A stretch of DNA of 10,654 bases from Chloroflexota bacterium (GTDB taxonomy: Bacteria; Chloroflexota; UBA6077; JADZDV01): contig JADZDV010000060.1 of the NCBI GenBank assembly GCA_020850915.1, positions 1-10,654 on the forward strand. Reading direction: 5' to 3'. Each line of letters starts with the position of its first letter. The first letter of the stretch is position 1. The translations under genes and the position numbers were made by a program. Below are positions 6,619 to 10,654 of this stretch, piece by piece. The notes below the pieces were generated by a model, which was given only the letters and a program-made list of their open reading frames with translations, did not search any database and had not been told where the DNA came from.

Positions 6619-7899
6619 GTGCGACTACGAGTGAGAGCACTGCTGCCGCGGCTGGTCGTGCTGGTGGTACTGCTATCCGCCTGCACGCCAGCCCCGGCGC
6701 CCTCGACCGGCGCGAGTGCGCCTGCCGCGAGCGAGAGCAAGCCCGCCGCCCCCGCCGCTCCCGCCGCTCCCGCCGCCCCTGCCGCGCCAGCGGCGTCGCC
6801 CGCTGCCGGCGCGGCAGTTGCTCCCCCAGCCGCGGCGGCCTCGCCAGCCGTGGCTGGCGCCTCCGGGCCCGCCGCCAGCAAGCCCGCGACCCGGTCTCTG
6901 AACCTGCAGACGGTCATAGAGGCCGCCCAGAAGGAGGGGAAGGTCGTCTACTCCAACACCGAGCCACCGGAGCTGGTGCCGCTGCTGAAGAAGCGCTTCA
7001 ACGAGACCTTCGGCACCAACATCGACGTGGAGCAGGTTGCGCTGCAGTCCCGTGCTGTCGCCACGCGCATTCGCCAGGAGATAGCGGCGAACAAGCTCGG
7101 CATCGACATGATCAGCCCATCCTCCGGCATCATCGCCAGCTTTGTGGACGACAAGGTGCCGGTGCTGATCGATCCGGTCGACTGGAGCGAGCTGGTGGGC
7201 TCCAAGCTGCCGGAGGTGAAGGACGTCGCCACCCGCGCGCCGGGCGCCTGGAACGGCCAGGTGCTGGAGTTCCAGCATCTCATCGATGCCCTCTTCTACA
7301 ACACGCGGCTCGTGAAGGACGCCGACGCGCCGAAGAGCTGGAACGACATGACCGACCCGAAGTGGAAGGGCAAGAAGCTCTCAATCGACCCACGCGGATC
7401 GAGTACTTTCAAACTCATGCTGAAGATCGGCCCGGAGGCGAACACCGAGCTGATGACCAAGCTGATCGCTCAGGAGCCGTACTGGGCGTCCGGTAGCGAA
7501 GCGATCGCGGAGGTGGTCGGTCGCGGTGAAGCGATGATCGGGATCGCGAACCTTGGCCAGGTGCTTGGTCAGGCGCAGGCCGGCGTGCCGCTGAAGCCGG
7601 CGAAGACGGAGTACCTGCCGGCCGTCCAGCAGCTCATCACGCCGCTGCGAGGCGCCCCTCATCCGAACGCCGCGCTGCTCTTCGCCGCCTTCTACGCGGT
7701 GGAAGGGCCGAAGATCGCCGCCGAGCACGGTCGGCTGAACGATCGCGGCTGGCCGGACCTGGACAACCCCACGGGGCGCGCGGTCAAGGCGCTGGGCGTG
7801 CCGCTCATCATGGCGACCGACTCGGCCCAGGTCCTGGCGCTGGACAAGCACCAGGCGGCGCTCGGCGAGCAGATCGCCCGAGCGGGGGTGAAGCCGTAG
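6619..7899 (+). CDS. Extracellular substrate-binding lipoprotein, Fe(III)-type ABC importer family
   Basis: A 426-residue secreted lipoprotein that would capture the importer's ligand outside the membrane. From GTG 6619 there is a basic start (VRLRVR), a hydrophobic core and a lipobox LSAC with lipidated Cys22. An Ala/Pro/Ser-rich tether of about 70 residues follows, including five PAA units (coded near 6747-6795), then the solute-binding fold from about residue 95. EAAQKEGKVVYS, DPKWKGK and GSEAIAEVVGRGEAMIGI are typical of the family of iron(III), thiamine and 2-aminoethylphosphonate binding proteins. Where ferric-binding proteins carry an adjacent tyrosine pair, this one has NLGQVL (from residue 311), so ferric iron is an unlikely ligand. 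That is my alignment by eye. It lies 34 bases after the ATPase and 86 before the permease. Confidence 0.9.
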   Translation: MRLRVRALLPRLVVLVVLLSACTPAPAPSTGASAPAASESKPAAPAAPAAPAAPAAPAASPAAGAAVAPPAAAASPAVAGASGPAASKPATRSLNLQTVIEAAQKEGKVVYSNTEPPELVPLLKKRFNETFGTNIDVEQVALQSRAVATRIRQEIAANKLGIDMISPSSGIIASFVDDKVPVLIDPVDWSELVGSKLPEVKDVATRAPGAWNGQVLEFQHLIDALFYNTRLVKDADAPKSWNDMTDPKWKGKKLSIDPRGSSTFKLMLKIGPEANTELMTKLIAQEPYWASGSEAIAEVVGRGEAMIGIANLGQVLGQAQAGVPLKPAKTEYLPAVQQLITPLRGAPHPNAALLFAAFYAVEGPKIAAEHGRLNDRGWPDLDNPTGRAVKALGVPLIMATDSAQVLALDKHQAALGEQIARAGVKP

Positions 7900-7900
7900 A

Positions 7901-7927
7901 CCCGGCGACTAGGGGGTAAAGGCCGGG
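7901..7927 (+). other. Small hairpin between binding protein and permease genes
   Basis: CCCGGC (7901-7906) and GCCGGG (7922-7927) form a 6-bp stem with a 15-base loop, starting one base after the binding-protein stop codon. There is no T-run. Such a stem could protect the 3' end of the binding-protein message, which is usually needed in excess over the permease, or be chance. Confidence 0.25.
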
Positions 7928-7985
7928 GGCGACGTCCTTCCCACGTCCAGAGGCACCGCTCTTATGGAAAGGAGAACAGGCTCGA

Positions 7986-9734
7986 ATGGCGAACGCCACG
8001 CTGGCCCGGCCGGGGCCTGCCCTTGCGCCGCGTCTGGTCGAGCGGCTGCGTCGGGTGCCGCTCCTGCCGGCCGTCGCGGCGGGCGTCGCCTGCGTACGCG
8101 TCCTGCCGATCCTCGCCGTTCTCATCCTCGGGTCGTGGCGCCCGCCGAAGGCGTTGCCGCTCGACGATGCCGGCTTCACTCTGGAGAACTACGGCGAGCT
8201 GCTCGGTGATCCCTTCATCTGGCGGCTCTTTGGCAATACCCTCATCTACGCCCTGACCTCCCTGGCAATCGGCCTGGCGATCGCCATCTTCCTGATCTGG
8301 CTGGTCGAGCGGACGGACATCCCATTCAAGGCGCTCATTCACACCCTGGTCTTCCTGCCGATCGTCCAGCCGCCTGCTATCGCGGCGTTCGGGTGGGTGC
8401 TGATGCTCAGTCCGCGCTCCGGCACTGTCAACGTCGCCTTGCGTGGCCTGCTCGGCACGGACTCCACGGAGGGTCCGCTCAATATCTTCACCTTCCCCGG
8501 CATGGTCTTCCTCACGGCGATCGGCGTGGTGCCGAGCATCTTCATCATGCTCAGCGCGACCTTCCGCAACATGGACAGTCGGCTGGAGGAGGCCGGCCGG
8601 ACAGCGGGCGCCTCGCCGGGCGGTGTGCTGCGCCAGATTACCCTGCCAGTGCTCCTGCCTGGCGTCCTCGGCGCGGCGATCTACTACCTGATCCTGCTGA
8701 TCGAGCTGTTCGAGATCCCGCTGGTGATCGGCTTCAACGCGAACTTCCTGGTCATCAGCACCTACATCTACCGCCTCGTCTTCTCCGAGTCCGGCTCCCC
8801 CTCGTACGCCCTCGCCGGCACGCTCGGCACCCTGGCGCTGCTCGTCGGGATCTGTCTCTCCTACGCCTACGGCTGGCTCACTCGCGCAGCCTACAAGTAC
8901 GTCGTCATCTCCGGCAAGCGCTCCACCTACCGGCCGGTCCGGCTGGGTGCCTGGAAGTACGCCGGTCTGGGGTTCATCAGCCTGTTCCTGTTCGTCTCCG
9001 TTGTCATGCCGATCGGCTCGCTGGTCTGGAGCAGCCTCTTCCGAACCTACACGCCGCCCTCGCTGGAAGCGCTTCCCCGCGCCTCGCTGGCCGTCTACCA
9101 GCTCGTCCTGAGCGATCCGCGCTGGAGTCTGGCGATCCGCAACACCGCCATCCTCGTGCTCTCAGCCGCGACCGGCACGGTCGTCCTGGCGACGCTCTCC
9201 TCGTGGCTGGTCGTCCGGAACAAGGGGGCCTGGGCACGCTGGTTGGACACCATCCTCTTCCTGCCGCGCGCAATCCCCGGCGTTGTGATCGCGTTCGCCG
9301 TGTTCGTGACCTTCATCGTCACGCCGCTCTACGCCACGATCTGGCTTATCGTCATAGGCCACGTCGTGAACTTCCTGCCGTTCGCGGTGCGCTCGATGCA
9401 CTCGACGATGCTCCAGGTGGACCGCGAGCTGGAGGAGGCGGCCCGTGCCAGCGGCGCCGGCACGCTCGCCACGGCCACCTCGGTCCTGTTCCCGCTCCTC
9501 CGTCCTGCCCTGGTGAACGCCTGGCTGTGGGTGGCGGCCCACAGCATCCGCGACTTCACGTTCCCCCTGATGCTGGCCGCCTCCGGCAACGTAGTGGTCG
9601 CTCAGTTCATCTGGCAGGTTTGGGAGCGCGGCAACCTCGAACGAGCGGCCGCCCTCTCCGTCATGCTGATGGCGGTCGTCGTCGCGCTGGTCATCCCGGC
9701 ACGGTACCTGACGACCCGGCGGGCGGAGCTGTGA
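7986..9734 (+). CDS. Fused double ABC permease, FbpB-type
   Basis: A 582-residue inner-membrane protein made of two BPD_transp_1 permease domains in tandem, each about six membrane segments, so one chain replaces the usual permease pair. The ATPase-contacting EAA loops are clear: EEAGRTAG...ITLP at 201-221 and EEAARASG...VLFP at 483-503, both with the normal nine-residue spacing after the conserved Gly. The first hydrophobic segment is about 26-50; the linker between halves is about 300-325. This architecture is typical of ferric, thiamine and 2-aminoethylphosphonate importers, and matches the preceding ATPase and binding protein. ATG 7986 is preceded by AAGGAG at 7969-7974, with a rather long 11-base spacing. 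An ATG at 7964 is out of frame. Translation may be weaker than that of the binding protein. Confidence 0.93.
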   Translation: MANATLARPGPALAPRLVERLRRVPLLPAVAAGVACVRVLPILAVLILGSWRPPKALPLDDAGFTLENYGELLGDPFIWRLFGNTLIYALTSLAIGLAIAIFLIWLVERTDIPFKALIHTLVFLPIVQPPAIAAFGWVLMLSPRSGTVNVALRGLLGTDSTEGPLNIFTFPGMVFLTAIGVVPSIFIMLSATFRNMDSRLEEAGRTAGASPGGVLRQITLPVLLPGVLGAAIYYLILLIELFEIPLVIGFNANFLVISTYIYRLVFSESGSPSYALAGTLGTLALLVGICLSYAYGWLTRAAYKYVVISGKRSTYRPVRLGAWKYAGLGFISLFLFVSVVMPIGSLVWSSLFRTYTPPSLEALPRASLAVYQLVLSDPRWSLAIRNTAILVLSAATGTVVLATLSSWLVVRNKGAWARWLDTILFLPRAIPGVVIAFAVFVTFIVTPLYATIWLIVIGHVVNFLPFAVRSMHSTMLQVDRELEEAARASGAGTLATATSVLFPLLRPALVNAWLWVAAHSIRDFTFPLMLAASGNVVVAQFIWQVWERGNLERAAALSVMLMAVVVALVIPARYLTTRRAEL

Positions 9735-9749
9735 CCAAGGAGTGCTTTC

Positions 9750-10220
9750 GTGCGAGGCATTACCCCGTTCCTGTGGTTCGACAACCAGGCCGAAGAGGCC
9801 GCGAGCCTCTACACCTCAATCCTCCCGAACTCGAGGATCCTGAGCGTCAGTCGCATCGGCGAAGCCGGGCCCGGCCCCGCGGGCTCGGTCATGATCGTAT
9901 CGTTCGAGCTGAATGGCCAGCCCTACACGGCGCTGAACGGCGGCCCGATGTTCCAGTTCACCGAGGCGATCTCCTTCCAGATCGCCTGCGAGAGCCAGGA
10001 AGAGGTGGACTATTACTGGGAGAAGCTTCTCGAAGGCGGCCAGGAAAGTCAGTGCGGCTGGTTGAAAGACAGGTTCGGCCTCTCCTGGCAGGTCATCCCT
10101 ACAGCCCTCTTCGAGCTGTTGAGCAGCGGCGACGCCGCGCAGACCCGACGGGTGACGGAGGCGATGCTGAAGATGGTGAAGCTGGACATCGCTGGCCTGA
10201 GGGCCGCGGCGGTAGGATGA
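9750..10220 (+). CDS. PhnB-like VOC family protein
   Basis: A 156-residue protein of the vicinal-oxygen-chelate fold, of the type often labelled PhnB or 3-demethylubiquinone-9 3-methyltransferase domain (PF06983). Family features: ITPFLWFDNQAEEAASLYTSIL at the start, NGQPYTALNGGPMFQFTEAISF in the middle, and the end module with YYWEKLLEGG, then CGWLKDRFGLSWQVIP. The methyltransferase name is historical; most members have no shown activity, and it should not be read as a quinone-pathway enzyme. GTG 9750 follows AAGGAG (9737-9742) by seven bases and gives the family's usual short N-terminus. It starts 15 bases after the permease stop, so it may share the transcript, but its relation to the importer is unknown. 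Confidence 0.88.
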   Translation: MRGITPFLWFDNQAEEAASLYTSILPNSRILSVSRIGEAGPGPAGSVMIVSFELNGQPYTALNGGPMFQFTEAISFQIACESQEEVDYYWEKLLEGGQESQCGWLKDRFGLSWQVIPTALFELLSSGDAAQTRRVTEAMLKMVKLDIAGLRAAAVG

Positions 10221-10284
10221 TACGGAGCTCGGTAGCCGCGGTCGGTCGCCCTTGCGCCACCAGGAAGTAGGGAGCTACTGGATA

Positions 10285-10587
10285 ATGGCCGCAGATGGAC
10301 CATGGCGATTATGCCTGGACAATGCCGTTCTCGGCCGGCTCATGCGCCGCGACACGGACAGGCCATGGACGAATTGCGATTTCGAGCCGACCGACGCGTT
10401 CGAGCGGGTGAAGCCTGCCTTCGACGAGGAGCTGCAACTCCTGAACGCAGGCTGGATGGACGACTGGGAAGAGGCATACGAGCGTATCGCCGCGCTCGGG
10501 ATGACACTGGAAGACGAGAACACCGGAGAGAAGATAACGGAGTTTCTTCTGCACATTGATGGCAAAGATGCCTGGTTTCGATGGTGA
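10285..10587 (+). CDS. Conserved hypothetical protein, acidic and tryptophan-rich
   Basis: A 100-residue protein starting at ATG 10285, with GGGAG at 10270-10274. The frame is open back to a TTG at 10252, but that start has poorer support. I do not recognise a named domain. It resembles small hypothetical proteins of high-GC bacteria with a WRLxLD start, a PWxxCxFEPTxAFxxVxPxFDEELxLL centre and an EFLLHIDGxxAWFRW end. The visible pattern is strongly acidic with six tryptophans, no signal peptide and no membrane segment, so it is likely a soluble cytoplasmic protein. Similar proteins in actinobacteria come to mind from memory only. It lies 64 bases after the VOC gene; shared transcription is possible but not shown. 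The last 67 bases of the window after it hold nothing I can identify. Confidence 0.75.
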   Translation: MAADGPWRLCLDNAVLGRLMRRDTDRPWTNCDFEPTDAFERVKPAFDEELQLLNAGWMDDWEEAYERIAALGMTLEDENTGEKITEFLLHIDGKDAWFRW

Positions 10588-10654
10588 GGCTCGCGGTCTC
10601 TGGTCTTTACAGGCAATGGCAGTCAATACCAGTTCATCGCACATGATTGTCATC

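Noticed and set aside
8393..10270. Open frame of 625 codons on the + strand overlapping the permease and VOC genes
   Set aside because: It is out of frame with both well-supported genes, is rich in Arg, Pro, His and Gly, and has no recognisable domain.

Overview
The window is GC-rich DNA with tightly packed genes, all on the + strand, and frequent translational overlaps. The style suggests a high-GC soil or thermophilic bacterium, possibly Chloroflexota (Thermomicrobia-like). The grounds are a lipoprotein with a long Ala/Pro linker, a fused Fe-type permease, and dispersed inverted repeats of the TGTCATCCTGA...GAAGGATC kind. This is inference; no taxonomic marker gene is present.

Layout. Bases 1-170 look like a structured leader, with a weak promoter, a hairpin and a 10-bp tandem repeat. 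It precedes a small protein resembling a free-standing sigma-70 region 4 (171-512). Bases 513-1014 are non-coding. They hold a nested inverted-repeat element (core 611-786, possibly extending to 536-866) and then a good sigma-70-type promoter (892-920). That promoter appears to drive a long operon. The operon begins with an OsmC-family thiol redox protein (1015-1572). A three-subunit molybdenum hydroxylase of the xanthine dehydrogenase / aerobic CO dehydrogenase superfamily follows: Mo-cofactor subunit 1569-4034, 2x[2Fe-2S] subunit 4027-4530 and FAD subunit 4520-5407. All four genes overlap by 4-11 bases. An ABC importer of the Fe(III)/polyamine/thiamine class comes next: ATPase 5439-6584, substrate-binding lipoprotein 6619-7899 and fused double permease 7986-9734. 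Two small genes close the run: a PhnB-like VOC protein (9750-10220) and a conserved protein of unknown function (10285-10587).

How the genes may work together. The importer could bring in a small organic compound that the molybdenum enzyme hydroxylates in the cytoplasm, passing electrons Mo -> 2[2Fe-2S] -> FAD. The large subunit lacks the Cys that marks true CO dehydrogenase, and its active-site loop departs from the common form-II sequence, so the substrate is open. The binding protein appears to lack the tyrosine pair of ferric-binding proteins, which argues against iron as its cargo. The role of OsmC as first gene of the operon is unexplained and is the most interesting feature. No maturation factor for the molybdenum enzyme is in the window.
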